DNA of 64,000 nucleotides from Isochrysis galbana (GCA_018136815.1 CM030931.1:2149398-2213397); one strand, 5' to 3'; positions 1 through 10,903 are shown, numbered from the stretch's first letter. The notes: generated by a model not told the origin, from the sequence alone. Numbers and translations: made by a program.

Positions 1-208
1 AATGAGCTAGACTGATGCGATGGGGCGAGGTGTGGGGTGGGAGGGAGAGAGGTGGGGGCTGTTGGCGGGGAAGGGGGGGAGGCGATGCAAGAGAGAACAA
101 CGCACTCTTGCGCGAAGGACCCGTCCACTTCCACTCTCTCTCTCTCCCTCTCTCTGCTCTCCCTCTTTCTGTTCGCTCTCTTCTTCCTCTCTCTCCGCTC
201 TCGCTGCG

Positions 209-266
<58 letters not shown>

Positions 267-960
267 CCTCTCCCTCCCTCTCTCTCTCCGTTTTGCTCTC
301 TCGCCCACATACAAGAAGAACAAGCCGTGCAGAGGGGAAGCGTTGTGATGAGTGAAGGACAGGTGGAAGAGAGCGGAGGGGACTCTCATCAGGTGGTAGT
401 GTGTGTGTACCAAAGGAGAGAGGGAGGAAGCGGGAAAACAGGGGGGGAGAGGGAGAGAGAGAGAGGGAGAGAGAGTGTGTGTGTGAGAGAGACCAAGGCG
501 GGGGGCGCAACCCTCCCCTCCTTTGGGGTGATTGGAGTTAGTTACACAAGAATCCCTCGCTCTCTCTCTCTACGGGATCGAATCTCATCAGGCGCACTTT
601 GCTGCACGCGCCCCACCTCTCTCTCTCTCTCCCTCCCCCTCCCTCTCTCTCTCCTTCCCTCTCTCTCTCTCACCCTCTCTTCCACCATGGCTGCTCCCCC
701 TCTGCGACGCTGGCTTCTCGGGACCCCCCCCCCCCCCCCCCCGCCCCCCCGCCCCTTTTCCCGCCCCCCCCCCCCCCCCCCCGCCCCCCCCCCCCCCCCC
801 CGGGCCCCTTTCCCCGCACCAGTGCGGCACCGGAGCCCCACCGACCCCCCCCCCCCCCCCCCCCCCTCCCCCCCCCCCCCCTCCCCCCCACCCCCACCCA
901 CACACGAGGGGCCGGCCGATCGCGCTTCTCCCGAACACAACAAATAATAAATGAGGGATG
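1..960. repeat. CT/GA microsatellite and poly-C low-complexity block
   Basis: Long (CT)n runs lie at about 136-300 and 610-680, a GA/GT block at about 420-490, and interrupted C tracts at about 720-895. Open frames over this block on both strands only encode Leu/Ser or Pro/Gly runs and are not taken as genes. The C tracts are G-rich on the minus strand and could form i-motif or G-quadruplex structures. Confidence 0.9.
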
Positions 961-1823
961 AGGGCGTGAACTGGCACTGCCGATCAGGATGGGGGGGGTG
1001 TTCGAGCTTTCTTGTCTGTGCTGGTTTACTCCTAGTGGCGGAGGTCCAAAGCCCTCATCGGCAATGCAGCCCCCCCTTCCTTGTTTGTTCCTTGGGGCGG
1101 CCAACAGCTATTTAACTTCTAAGGCCTAAGCGTGAAAATTGACCAAGTCGAGCAGATGTCAAGATTGAGGATTCATCACGAGATTTTTGGATATGCTGAC
1201 CGGATGACCGGATAGGAGATTAGAGGAACCAACACGTATCCGGTGCCCTTTCTTTAATTTCTTTGGGGCCCAGACCCCCACGGTCCATGGTCCACGGTAG
1301 CCCCCACAGCGATGCATAGCAAAAAACCGCGAAAACAGGCCACAAACCACAAATCACTCTCGCGGAGGGCCGACGTCCGACGCGAGCGCGGGCGAGCGGC
1401 GGGCCGCTAATCGACGCGTCCCCGGTGCAGCGCGCCTCAGCCAGGCACAACCATGCGCATGCGCACGGGCTGCCGGGCGCGCCTCCTACTGCCTCCCATG
1501 CCCATGCCCACCGCCGCCTCGTCGGCGCCCGCCGCCTCGACCCAACGAGCATCTCTATCGAGCCGACATCCAGAATTGAGAATTGTGCTAGCCGCTAATG
1601 TGCTAATGTGCAATTTGTAGTCGTATTGAATAGTACTAGTATTAGCAATAGGGGTCGTCAATGGGGAGAGACGTCTGGTGCCCTCCTCATCGCTCATCGG
1701 TCAGAGCCCACAATGGCCACGCACCGGTTGAGTCGCCTCGCCTCGCAACCCCCCCCCCCCCTCCCCCCTCCCCCCTCTCCCCTCTCCCCCCCTCTCCGTG
1801 TCCTCTTCATTCAGCCCAGATCA
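961..1823. other. Intergenic, no gene recognised
   Basis: No convincing coding signal. A 35-bp segment at 1544-1578 recurs with one mismatch at 3833-3867, in the same orientation on the far side of the membrane-protein gene. A pyrimidine tract occupies about 1748-1800. Confidence 0.6.
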
Positions 1824-1831
1824 GACCACGG

Positions 1832-2017
1832 CTAGATGGGAAATACGGTGCTGGGGCCTGCAAATACAACCAAATACATATGTATTCGGCCTCCGGCCAA
1901 ATATATTTCAAATACATTCGAGGCCTACAACCCAGGACGCGCTTCAAAGACAAATACAGCCAAATACATGTATATTTGGTCTCTGGCAAAAATGGTAAAC
2001 ACGTATTTCCCATCTAG
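1832..2017. mobile_element. 186-bp MITE, copy 1, with 8-bp TSD
   Basis: The ends are inverted repeats (CTAGATGGGAAATAC at the left, its complement at the right). The perfect direct repeat GACCACGG flanks it at 1824-1831 and 2018-2025. The interior repeats AAATACATATGTATTT-like palindromes and codes for nothing. A close copy lies at 16141-16323. An 8-bp TSD is typical of hAT-superfamily elements; that assignment is inference. The element is non-autonomous. Confidence 0.85.
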
Positions 2018-2468
2018 GACCACGGCGCTCTCTCCCCGTCCGTCCACTCCCCTCCCCCCCCTCCCCCGCCCTGCTCTCTGCTCTCCTCTCTCTTTCTCCT
2101 TTCTTCTGGCCTCCTCTCTATTCTCTGTAGCCTTCTCGTCCACTTTCTCTCTGCTCGCTCACCCTTGCTCTTCTTTCGTTATTCCTCACTTCTTGTATGA
2201 TACGTACGTACTCTTCTCTCCTCTTTCCACGTGTCGGAGGGAGGGAATAGATGGAATTTTTGTCCCTCCTACTCCCACATCTTTCTCTCTCCCTTGTATC
2301 GCCTATTTTCTCTCTTCCTCTCTCAATCTCTGCTGCTGCTCTCTCATTTTCTCCTCTCCTCTCCCCTCTTCTTCTCTCTCCCCCTCCGTCTCCTCTCCGT
2401 CTCGTTGCCTCCCTCTCTCCCTCTCCTCTGCCTCTCCCTCCCTCCTGTGCCTCCGCCTGTTCCCGCCG

Positions 2469-3471
2469 ATGCGCGCGGCGACACGCCTCTCACAGGCGCT
2501 GCTCTACGCTCCGGGCGCTTTCTTCACCCACCCGCTTAAGCCCCTCCTCTTCTGGCTGCTTGGAGAGCACTACTCTCTCGGCTACGCCCACTTCCGCAGA
2601 GACCACTCTGCTCCCACCAACCTCCGCCTGCACCTCGCCTGCGCGGCGCTACAGCTCGGAGCGAACTTTGCGCTTCTCCATGAGCTCGACGACAAGATTG
2701 GCGGAGGCCGCCTGCTCAGCACGCTCGCTGCCGGCGGGTGGTCACTCTGCCAGCTCCTCAGTCCTGCGCCCGCAGCTCCCAAGCTGCTCGCTGCGATCGC
2801 CATCGGCGCGGCGCACGCGTGCGCCGACGCGCTGAGGCCAGATCACACGACAGAGATAGCCACTTGCGCCATGATGATGCTCGCCATGTGGCCGACCCGT
2901 ACTTCGACGGGCGTCCAGCCCACCCTCAGTTCGTTTGCGCTCCGATCGTTACCAATTCTTTTAGTCTTTTTTGGCGTGTGGATGAGTCTTGAGCGTGCGC
3001 TCTCCCACTGTGCTGCCGGCAGGCTCGTGCAGCAGAGAGTTTGGGTGAATGGCGGGCTGCTCTCGCTCATCTTTTGTGCTTCGCTCCGGACGCGTCCCGT
3101 GACCGTTTCCACGATTATCGGCGCATGCGCGGGACGAGTTGCGCACGTGCTCACTGGCGAGCCGCACCTCTACTTTTTCTCGATGGCCTTCTTTGCGATG
3201 GGGTGTCAGGGGCTGTCGCACACACTCTCCGGTCAGCCGGTGATAGCCCACTCCTGGCGGCGCGCACACCTGCCACCGAACAGCCTCTCACTGTCTACCT
3301 GTATCTTCCTGCTTACACTCGCAACACCCCCTACAGGCCACCTTGCTTCAACTGCAAAGCGAGTCGGACCTCGACCGCAAGGTGGCCTATGAATGGACGC
3401 ATTGCACCTATTTCCCTTCGCTGTTGTTGCACTCGTGCTATGACTCGTGGATGTGCGGTAAACTCGTCTAG
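2469..3471 (+). CDS. Conserved multi-pass membrane protein, weakly Mpo1/DUF962-like N-terminus
   Basis: The ATG at 2469 follows a long CT-rich leader. Exon 1 is 2469-3239, a GT-AG intron (GTGATA...CTACAG, 97 nt) covers 3240-3336, and exon 2 is 3337-3471; the spliced product is about 301 residues. Without splicing the frame runs into an arginine-rich tail, whereas the intron model joins LSGQP to ATLLQLQ and ends in a sensible hydrophobic/aromatic tail (YEWTHCTYFPSLLLHSC). Several hydrophobic segments fit four to six membrane spans. Near the N-terminus YAHFRRDH-x4-N-x3-H recalls the Y/H...N...H pattern of DUF962/Mpo1 proteins, but the match is loose and no function is claimed. The splice sites are inferred from frame and consensus only. 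Confidence 0.6.
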
Positions 3472-4970
3472 AATTCCGCCGGAGGGGCGATGCTAGCAAT
3501 CGCCACGTCTGAAAGGCTCGCCGAGCGCAGCTCTCCTCACCCTTCAACACGGTGTGGGATGTTGGACTACGATGGCACACACTCAAACACTCCGTACCGG
3601 TAGTGCGCTTTGCACGCGTCGACATATATTTGTATGTACTCGCCGTGTTGAGCCCCCAACAGGATATGGCCTAGTGGTGGGCGCTGGTAGATAGCTGGAT
3701 GATAGTGCGCGCAATGCGCAATGGGACCACAAACAATCTCAGTAGTTGGAGAGGCATATTGTCCTTGCGTTCTTCGCCTATGGCTGTTGGAGCTGACAGA
3801 AGACCCCTGCCCAGCTTAGCGCCGAAATTCGCAACGAGCATCTCTATCGAGCTGACATCCAGAATTGGGCTGGTACGAATGCATGCCTTATGAGATTGGG
3901 GTGGTGGTGCGGGCCCCAAAGGCGGCTGCACATAAACACCCCCCTCACAGCGCCGACTCAGGGGCAGATCGCGATGTAGTCCAATCAAGTCAAAAGTTTC
4001 ACACGCGAGATGCAGGTGCGGTCGTCCAAGAAGTGGACCTGCGTTGAGCCTGACAGTTTGCTCACACCCCTTAGCGCGTGGCCTCTAGCCTCTATTATCG
4101 TGGCTAATGTGCCTCATCGATAGATTGTGCGTCCGCCCGAGCAAGTTCCAATCATCGTCCAGCGTGTTCATCAAGATGATGACATCTGATGATGCGAGCT
4201 TCCGGCACACGTGCCTAGCTATTCTCAGCACCGACGGGGAAGACAGATATCGTGCAGCGTCTTGCCGGTGGGAGTGGGGGTGAGATAGCAGGCCGAGCCG
4301 CATAAGCATATTTTTCGACTTCGACTTCACTTCAATGCCGGTAGAGATGGCTTCGAAGTTGTTGTCCGCATTGGAGTTGAAAAAAAACCGTTTCATCTCC
4401 TCGCCTCACTCGTGGCTATGGGACTCATTCTAGCAGCCGCGCCCTTTCCCCTTCCTCTTCCTCCTGCCTCCCCTCACTATCACTACCCGCCTTGCGGCAT
4501 CTCCCCTCGTGCTCGGACCGTGCTCGACTTAGGGGCTCAGGTTACGGGGGAGACTGGGTTGAACGGGGTGCACCTGCCCCCAGCGGTATGTTCTCGCCCT
4601 CCTCCTGTGCCGCCGGGTGGTCTGTGTCTTTCTTGGTGTGGCGCGGATGCCGCGTTGGTGATGGTGATGAGTTGCCTTATGCTTATGCTTATGTCTCGTA
4701 GCGATGTCGCTTCGGAGGGGTTATTCGGCTCGGTTCGCCGTTCTGTTTTGGGCGAGTCTCTCGGCGAGACCGAGCGCTTTCGCTACGAGGCTGAAGTTTG
4801 TGTTGTGCAAAAATTTCTAAATATTCTGGCCTAGGCCAACCATAGCCTACCACTACCAGCGGGAAAAGGCCACCTACCAGGGTGGTAAACCTCACTAGCG
4901 TGGATTCTAGGATTGGTATGTAGTGATATTTATGTGCCTCAAAGTCCATTCTATAGAAATCTTTAATTAT
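3472..4970. other. No confident gene
   Basis: The second copy of the 35-bp repeat lies at 3833-3867. A 103-codon minus-strand frame at 4085-4396 has no recognisable domain and could be chance. The 4410-4810 stretch is pyrimidine-rich with T-G-rich parts and may be old transposon sequence, but I cannot assign it. Confidence 0.5.
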
Positions 4971-5273
4971 TTATTTCCACACTATTATGTAATGTGTAGA
5001 GGCTGCCGAGTCCGGATGGCACTCGATTTTTAGGGAGCGCACTGGTTGAGTCCACCCGATCGCCTGTAGGTCGACGTCCTCCCATCGCACGTCTTCCGAG
5101 CTGAGCATCGACGGGCCGTTGATGGTTGTGTGTTCGCCTTTGAAGCCGGCCTCGGAGAAGATGGTTATTTTGCATCCCGCGATAACCTGTGCATTCTTGG
5201 GGTCTTGTTTGTCGACGTCATACTTGCCGATTCCGAAGCCGTGATTGTCGATTCGCCCGGCGGAGTTGCCCAT
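4971..5273 (-). CDS. Single-domain beta/gamma-crystallin-like protein
   Basis: A 100-residue protein from an ATG at 5273. Residues 35-85 look like one beta/gamma-crystallin Greek-key unit. CKITIFSEAGFKGEH carries the family signature (aromatic-x4-aromatic-x-Gly, here F39, F44 and G46), and the unit closes with VRSLKIE, the usual Ser-containing last strand. Members often bind calcium or occur as secreted or stress proteins; whether this one binds calcium cannot be told. No signal peptide is visible from this start, so an upstream exon may be missing. The gene is a single exon, divergent to the unknown frame that follows on the plus strand. Confidence 0.7.
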   Translation of the reverse strand: MGNSAGRIDNHGFGIGKYDVDKQDPKNAQVIAGCKITIFSEAGFKGEHTTINGPSMLSSEDVRWEDVDLQAIGWTQPVRSLKIECHPDSAASTHYIIVWK

Positions 5274-5309
5274 CGTTTGGTAAAAGCGACAGAAAAGAGT
5301 GGACGACGC

Positions 5310-5946
5310 GTGTCATATTCCGTTGGCGCGACGATCCGCTAAGCGCCCATGAGTTGGAGGAGGTGGTCACCACCACGGCCTTTTGCATCCAGCACCCCCG
5401 GCAGCTCTTGTTGGGCGACTGGAAGTACGACTTTGCACGGTCGTGGTCCGCGGCAACCAAGAGCGCGGCCGAGAGCCTCCAGCGAGCGGGGAATCGGGAG
5501 CTCTACACAGTTGACATCCATCTTCTCAACCGCACCTCCTTGGCGAGCTATGACGACGCCGCGATCTCTCAATCCATGATCACACGCATGCTGCAGCTCA
5601 TTCACACGCTTGCAGGTGGAGTGGCGGTCACTGGGGCGAAGTGCATCCTGCAGACTCCTGGGGAATCGCTTGCTTCTTCCTTTCAATCAAACGGCGTGGA
5701 AACTGTGTGAAGTCGCCATCCACCCGGCGTGCTGCCCATGCGCATGTAAGGGCGGACGTCAGCAGTCGGACGCCCACGTGGTTGCATTCTTCAACTCGGG
5801 CAGCGGGCATGGTTGCATCCTTCAACTCGGGCGGGACGATCGTGGAGGAAGGCGAGGGCGCCCCCGTCAATGACGCAATCTCAAAAAAAATTACTTTGCA
5901 TACCGCGGTCAACCCCCGAGTTATGGGCGAAGTTAGGGGTCAGTAG
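5310..5946 (+). CDS. Unknown protein, possible two-exon gene
   Basis: An open frame through 5310-5710 has coding-like composition (for example VVTTTAFCIQHPRQLLLGDWKYDF and the later NRELYTVDIHLL), but no start codon can be fixed. A second frame at about 5808-5946 ends in PRVMGEVRGQ and stop. A GT at 5705 and an AG near 5799 could join them, but this is only a possibility. The last 13 codons and the stop fall inside a 109-bp block that is repeated without a mismatch at 11352-11460. A 22-bp tandem repeat (GGTTGCATYCTTCAACTCGG and two more bases) lies at about 5779-5832. No family was recognised. Confidence 0.3.
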
Positions 5947-6012
5947 AAATTATATACCTAAAAAGCCGGGAGGGGCGTGACAAAAAAAGGGAACCTCGAG
6001 TTGCACCCTCTG
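5904..6012 (+). repeat. 109-bp direct repeat, copy 1
   Basis: Identical base for base to 11352-11460. It holds the end of an open frame (AVNPRVMGEVRGQ and stop) plus about 65 bases of apparent 3' UTR, so it looks like a duplicated gene terminus. Confidence 0.9.
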
Positions 6013-6111
6013 CTACTTTCGATCGTCACGGGCGAGTTGAAAACATTGTTGCCCGCCCGTGGAAGGAAAATTGGAGTCGCCCATGAATAATTTCATGTTT
6101 GTCACCAGCGG

Positions 6112-6982
6112 GAACTAAGTTTATACTTAGTTCGCCCATGGGGGGGCACGAGCCCACCTCTCTCTCCACTCCTCCCCTGCCATGGGGGAGGAACCACCCA
6201 CGCTCCTGGCACGCCTGATGGCTTGCCAGGAGCACACAGCCCTGCTGACCCATTCCTCTCCCCACAGGCTCGCCTGACTCGCCCGCCCTGGCCCGTCGTG
6301 GCCTGCCCATCCCTCTGACCAGCCCCTCCTCCCCCTGGGCCCCCCGGATCAGGACCCCCCAGCCAGCTCCAGTCGACTGGCAGGGGCTCGAGAGCCAGCG
6401 AGGGAGAGGCAGGAGGGGCCAGGGCCATGCCCCAGCCTCACCTGCCCCCTGAGCTGTGCTCCCAGGCCCCTGCCGGCCTCCTGGGGACCTGAAGAGGGGC
6501 CGCAGGCGCGCGCCATGGGCCCCCGCCGCAGGGAAGAGAGGAGGAAAAGGGAAGAGGGAGGGGAGGGGGGAGCGGCAGCTCTCCCCTCCGGCAGAAACGT
6601 GTCTTCTCGCCCCATTTGGGTAAGAGAAGACGGGGGCGCCAGAGCCAGGAGGGAAGGGCCGCGGCTCGCCGCGGCCACTCGCTCCAGCGAGGGAGATTAG
6701 CGCTTCTGGGCTCCTATCTCACGAATGCCCCCCCCCCCCTGCGTTGCTTTTACCCGAAAGGGGTTTTCCCCCAGCGTGGACTCGAGGAGAGGACGCGCTG
6801 GGGTGCGCGGGGCCGGTGCATGCACTGGGGGGAGGACAAATATCGAGGGGAGGGGGCAGTGCCCCCACCCCCCGGTATCACTCGGACACTTGGCCCGTCA
6901 GGCATGGCGGGATTCCGGGACTGAGACGTTATGTCCAATTAGCTAGTGGGGTTGGCTAGGATATAACATTGATTATTAATTA
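6112..6982 (+). mobile_element. Hairpin-headed non-autonomous retroelement (copy a), 17-bp TSD
   Basis: The 17-bp repeat ATGTTTGTCACCAGCGG flanks the element exactly at 6095-6111 and 6983-6999. One base inside the left edge is the hairpin AACTAAGT-TTAT-ACTTAGTT (6113-6132), then ATGGGGGGGC at about 6138. Its first part matches 31975 onward (copy c) and, inverted, 21139-21790 (copy b). Its tail at about 6871-6960 matches the minus strand at 23559-23640. There is no reverse transcriptase inside, so it must depend on a LINE for movement. Confidence 0.85.
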
Positions 6983-7059
6983 ATGTTTGTCACCAGCGGC
7001 GCGTATACATGCACAGGGGCGTTCCACTGCAAGTTTGTCGCAAGCATGCCTACAATCTA

Positions 7060-7500
7060 TCTGAGCATTAGTACCACTACTCTCACTAGCCCGGTACTAA
7101 CACGACAGCCCTCAGCGCACCTGCCCGTACACCTTGCGCGTGCTGTTGTCACAGATACATACTACTATGTACTATGCACCCCTCCACATCTCCCCCCTCG
7201 CATGCCCCCGGCTCCCATTCTAACTCCCCACAAGTTAAAATGGGGGAAAACCCATTGAGGCGGACCGGTCGACGCCGGCCGACTCTCCGGGAAAAAGCAC
7301 CGGGGGGGGGGGGAGGAACCTCTCGTCAAAAAAGAAGAACGGCCCTTACAGCTCTCGCCGCGAGCTGTCCTCGAGAAATAAAAGACTGCGCCTCGAGATA
7401 CCTGCCACAGTGGTTCCCGTAGGCGTCTTGAGTCTCTCCCTCCTCCTCTTCCTCCTGTCGCCAGCCGCCCCCCTCCGCCCATTTGCTAACGCAAATGGGT
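7060..7500 (-). mobile_element. Dispersed repeat D, copy 1, with hairpin
   Basis: Read on the minus strand, 7476 down to about 7060 matches the plus strand at 57120-57594, including a shared CTCGAGGCGCAGTCTTTTAT segment and a common end near GGTACTAAYGCTCAGAT. It is headed by a strong hairpin at 7477-7500 (CCCATTTGC-TAAC-GCAAATGGG), which abuts the truncated LINE. No coding capacity recognised. Confidence 0.7.
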
Positions 7501-7508
7501 CTCGTTTC

Positions 7509-9521
7509 TCACCACACTCCATCGGGGGGGGTCCCACAAATGCGGCACGTGTTGGCTCTGTCTGGAAAGCGGTTGTATGTGCCCACTCGCCTGTGTGTAA
7601 TATGTTTGAAGTGTAGGTGCATGTCCCTCGCCGTTACCATTGGCGTGGTGTATATTCGCGCCAGGTGCGCCCATGTATCCCCTGGTATTTGGAGTTTTTC
7701 CTCCCATTTGGCCGGCCCCGTGAGGCGTTTGCGTTTGCGGTCTTTTCGCTGAAGTGCCTCGGCTATATGTTCTACCCCGGTGCCGTCTAGCGGCGTTTTG
7801 CCGTCTAGCGTGTATTCGTCCGCTAGCGGGTATTCTAGCCTTTTGTTGGTTTTGTATCCTTCCCCCCATCTCGCCGGTGGGGATATGTCTAGGTTTGTGG
7901 GTGCGGCGAGTAGTCTATTCCCGATTATAGGTGTGCCTAGGTATGAGAGCTCCGTCTCATACCACGTTCCCTTGAGGTTCGCGTAGTATTCCCCGTCTAA
8001 CGTAATTCGTATTTCGGGCTGTGGTTCCTCCGGGTCGTGATGGTTGCCGGTTATATCGCGCCATGGATGTGCGCTTTCCGTTTCGGACGCGCTTTCTGCC
8101 GTCGTCAATGTCTCCGTGGCGTGTCTAACTAGTGTGTCCCATGTTTCCAAGAATTTGTCCCTTGGGATATATTCTCCCTGAAATTGTATGTACGTATCGT
8201 TGTTTCTGAGGTATTGCGCGCATTCTTCGCTACTATAGGGTATGCTCGCTTCGTGGTCTTTGAAGACGTTGTGTAAGGCGTTGCATTCTAGCTTGTTCCA
8301 TAGCTTTGCCCACGTGGGGTTCAGCTTGGGGCCCGGGTGCGTCGGGCTACCCCACATGGGTTGTGAGAGTGCTCCTTCCCTGCTCACTTTCAGGGACGTG
8401 AGATCTAGTTCGCGGATGTTGTTTAGCGCCTGTTTCCAGAACGCAGGGAGTTTGCTTTTGCCCGCTATTCCGTCGGTAAGTCTGTTTGCGGGGATTGTCG
8501 AAAGAACCGCTGTTCTTCCCAGGTTCGTGCGGCAGAACCAAGCGTCTAGCACTTGTTTCCATTGTGCTTGGCGTGCGTCCAGGTAGTTCAGGATCCATTT
8601 GGCCTGTAGTGCTTTAACGTGGTTACCCCAGTCTAGCAGACCCAGCCCCAAGTGTGGCCCTTTCTCCGAAGTGTTTTTGATTGGGATTTCGGGGTGTTTC
8701 ACCCATTGCAGTCTCCGTCCGGTGCGCGCGTTCGTCCACATGATTCTGTCCACGGATCTTTTTACCGCTGCGTGGAACGATCTTGGGGCTGCAAGTGTTT
8801 GTAGCCAGTATCTAGGAATAGAGTATATGAGAAAGTTAGCTACCTTCGTTTTCCCGTGTATGGATAGATTATTCGTTATCGGTGCGTATATGGTGGTTTT
8901 TTTCTCTATCTTGTCGGCTAGTTTGCGCCAGAACTCTTTGATGGCCCGGGGTCCCCCTAGGGGGACTCCCAAGATGGTCGCGTATTCGTTCCTATTCAGC
9001 CACTTGTATCTTTGGAAACTCGCTGGTGGGCGTTTTCTTTTTAAGGAGCCCATCCTAAGTCCCTCGAACTTTAGGTCGTTGGGTTTGCCGCACGAGGCTG
9101 CCGCGTATCTCTCCACCCAGCGGAGGGAGCGCGTTAAGCTGTTATAGTCCGCCGCTAAGAGTTGTGTGTCGTCCGCGAACTGGCTAATCTTTAGTTCGGC
9201 TCCGTTCACTATGATGCCCTCTATGTCGTCGTCTTCGTTTATCACTCTGGTGAGGGCTTCCGCCGTCAGGAGGAAGGCTAATGGAGAGAGCGGGCATCCT
9301 TGGGGGACGCCGCTCGCTACGTTGAACGGGAAACTTCTTCCCCCGTTCGCTTTTATGTACCTGATTGGTTTGGCCTCGGAGTTCGTAAGGGCCTTCGCAT
9401 ATTTCCTGAAGTTCTCTCTGAACTTTAGCTTTTCTAGAACCAAGTGGTAGAATTCCCAATTGACTCTGTCGAAGGCCTTTTCCCAATCGAGCGCAAGGGC
9501 AGTTCCGGACCGCGTACTCAA
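7509..9521 (-). CDS. LINE ORF2 fragment: reverse transcriptase and C-terminal region
   Basis: About 670 codons. Reverse-transcriptase motifs appear in order: LDWEKAFDRVNWEF (motif A), SGVPQGCPLSPLAF (motif B) and FADDTQLL (catalytic motif C). A thumb follows (ATILGVPLGG), then a long C-terminal region ending in CRICGTPPDG, the start of a Cys-rich zinc-knuckle-like segment that is cut short. The N-terminal endonuclease and motifs 0-2 are absent because of the internal deletion, so this copy cannot be autonomous. Its closest relative in the window is the plus-strand LINE at 16326-19806, which shares motif order and most of the C-terminal region. The first usable codon is ill-defined; translation would have to come from a fusion or frameshift with ORF1. 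Confidence 0.85.
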   Translation of the reverse strand: MSTRSGTALALDWEKAFDRVNWEFYHLVLEKLKFRENFRKYAKALTNSEAKPIRYIKANGGRSFPFNVASGVPQGCPLSPLAFLLTAEALTRVINEDDDIEGIIVNGAELKISQFADDTQLLAADYNSLTRSLRWVERYAAASCGKPNDLKFEGLRMGSLKRKRPPASFQRYKWLNRNEYATILGVPLGGPRAIKEFWRKLADKIEKKTTIYAPITNNLSIHGKTKVANFLIYSIPRYWLQTLAAPRSFHAAVKRSVDRIMWTNARTGRRLQWVKHPEIPIKNTSEKGPHLGLGLLDWGNHVKALQAKWILNYLDARQAQWKQVLDAWFCRTNLGRTAVLSTIPANRLTDGIAGKSKLPAFWKQALNNIRELDLTSLKVSREGALSQPMWGSPTHPGPKLNPTWAKLWNKLECNALHNVFKDHEASIPYSSEECAQYLRNNDTYIQFQGEYIPRDKFLETWDTLVRHATETLTTAESASETESAHPWRDITGNHHDPEEPQPEIRITLDGEYYANLKGTWYETELSYLGTPIIGNRLLAAPTNLDISPPARWGEGYKTNKRLEYPLADEYTLDGKTPLDGTGVEHIAEALQRKDRKRKRLTGPAKWEEKLQIPGDTWAHLARIYTTPMVTARDMHLHFKHITHRRVGTYNRFPDRANTCRICGTPPDGVW

Positions 9522-10881
9522 TGGGGTAAGGGGCTCCGTTGACGCTGAGAAGGATCTTGCGCGGGAAGTCGAACGATCTGAACGAGCCTTGCTTGGGAGT
9601 CACGTAGAGATGGTAGACTTCTTTCTTACCTTGGGTCACAAGGATCCCTTCTTTAGTGAGGATCTTGGTCCGTTCTTGGTTCCCTTGCAGGAAGTAGAAG
9701 CCTTGGTTCTCAACCGCCTTGGCGAGCGAGCTGATTGTAATAATACTCTTCAGTTCGAACTTGTAGTTGCGCACCACTAGGTGCGCCGAGACATCTTGGA
9801 AGGCACCGGCCACCGCTTTGTCGGACGCCCGCGGGAGTCCCTTGAGCTTTTCGTCGAGGGTTTGATATTTGACCGCTATTGGGCACGGGATGCCCGCCTT
9901 GCGAAAGTCGGCTACGTCTTTGTACATTTCGCGAAATTGATTCGCGCAATCCGCCGTGACCATAATCTCCCATGGACCGGAGGCGCTCTTAGACAGAAAG
10001 TCGGGTTCCAGGTCGACGCCTTCGAGTTTGTTGAGATGCGCAACAATGGCGCTCAGGGTCTCTTCGTCTTTAGCCTTGTGGCCCTTCTCGTACGCCGTGA
10101 AGGTGATGACGATCTTGTGAGAGTCTGGGAATTCGGCCTCTTCCTCGGGCTCGGGCTCGAGGTCTTCGTCGAGTAGGGCCACCTGTGTGACCGTGGGGGA
10201 AGATGAGATTAGTCTCTTGTTTGTTCGTGTTTCTCTAGGGCCCAACGGGCTCAGTGTGCCTTCAGCGCTACAGCTTCCTCTCAAGGATTTCGAGTGGGGT
10301 GTATTTTGTGTTGGCCCAATTTCGTGTTGGTGTTTGTTGTGGTGGGCCTCTGAGGCCAGTGTTGTGCTCGTCGCCCTGGCGCCCGAGACGCGGCCTTCTG
10401 CCCGTCCTTCGTCGTCGCTGTAGAGTGCCTCTCCGGTGTCGTCTTCTCTGTTGTCTCTGTCCCCCTTGTTGGGGGCCCACAGCTGTTCAGTGTTCTTGGC
10501 CTTTGTCGACATACCCCCATGGGGGTCTTGTCTATGATGGTGCCGGGCCAGCCCCTCGTGCCGGGGCACGAGGGCGGTACCGCGGCTGTGTAGGGGCCAG
10601 GCCCGGAGGCCTTCCCTGTTGGAACGTCCCTCTCGTGTGGTGTGGCTGGGGTGGCTGTGTGGGGTGATGTGGGTGTGCTGCATGCTGGCTGCTGCCAGCA
10701 TGCAGGCTGTTGTGTCTCCGTTCTCAGGGGTGGGCGGGCGCGGCCCGCTGGCTCCTGTGCCCACCTGGTCGGGCGGGTCGTCTTGGCGTGGTCGCTTCGG
10801 CGACAGTGGCGTGTCCATGAACGCTTCGTCCATGGCGGCGAGGGCGGCGGCAGCGAGGGCGGGAGGCGGCGCGCGCTCCAT
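9505..10881 (-). CDS. LINE ORF1 (Pro-rich N-terminus, RNA-binding-like folds)
   Basis: Starts at the ATG at 10881, just after the 5' hairpin, with MERAPPPALAAAALAAMDEA and a basic PKRPRQDD stretch. The N-terminal 200 residues are disordered and rich in His, Thr and Arg. An acidic segment (DEDLEPEPEEEAEFPD) follows. Two alpha/beta segments come after: one from HKIVITFTAY to about the EMYKDVADFRKAG helix, and one from HLVVRNYKFE through YPIEYA. They resemble RRM-like folds of LINE ORF1 proteins (structure is inference). Near 9520 the frame meets the deletion junction and continues into out-of-frame reverse-transcriptase sequence. The same N-terminus (MERA, PLSFG or PPPAL, then KRPR) recurs in the hairpin-headed copies at 15247, 16351, 50638 and 51416. 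Confidence 0.75.
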
Positions 10882-10885
10882 GACC

Positions 10886-10903
10886 CTATCAGTTTACTGA
10901 TAG
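10886..10903 (-). promoter_or_regulatory. 5'-terminal LINE hairpin (CTATCAG stem)
   Basis: Plus-strand CTATCAG-TTTA-CTGATAG: a perfect 7-bp stem with a 4-base loop, four bases upstream of the ORF1 ATG. Related copies at 50643-50660 and 51421-51438 have stems CTATCG/CGATAG and CTATCGT/ACGATAG, so paired positions change together. Confidence 0.75.

Larger units (their letters stand above)
7501..10903 (-). mobile_element. LINE-type retrotransposon, internally deleted and 3'-truncated
   Basis: Minus-strand element. It starts with the hairpin CTATCAG-TAAA-CTGATAG (plus-strand 10886-10903). Four bases separate the hairpin from the ATG of ORF1 at 10881. ORF1 runs directly into the middle of a reverse transcriptase near 9505-9525, so the endonuclease and the first reverse-transcriptase motifs are missing. 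The 3' end is cut at about 7501 by repeat D. Confidence 0.85.

Noticed and set aside
15-1104. Several long open frames on both strands across the CT and C tracts
   Set aside because: They encode only Leu/Ser, Pro or Gly runs and exist because simple repeats contain no stops.
1836-2468. In-frame N-terminal extension of the membrane-protein gene through the MITE
   Set aside because: The extension is transposon plus CT-rich sequence; the ATG at 2469 begins the protein-like part.
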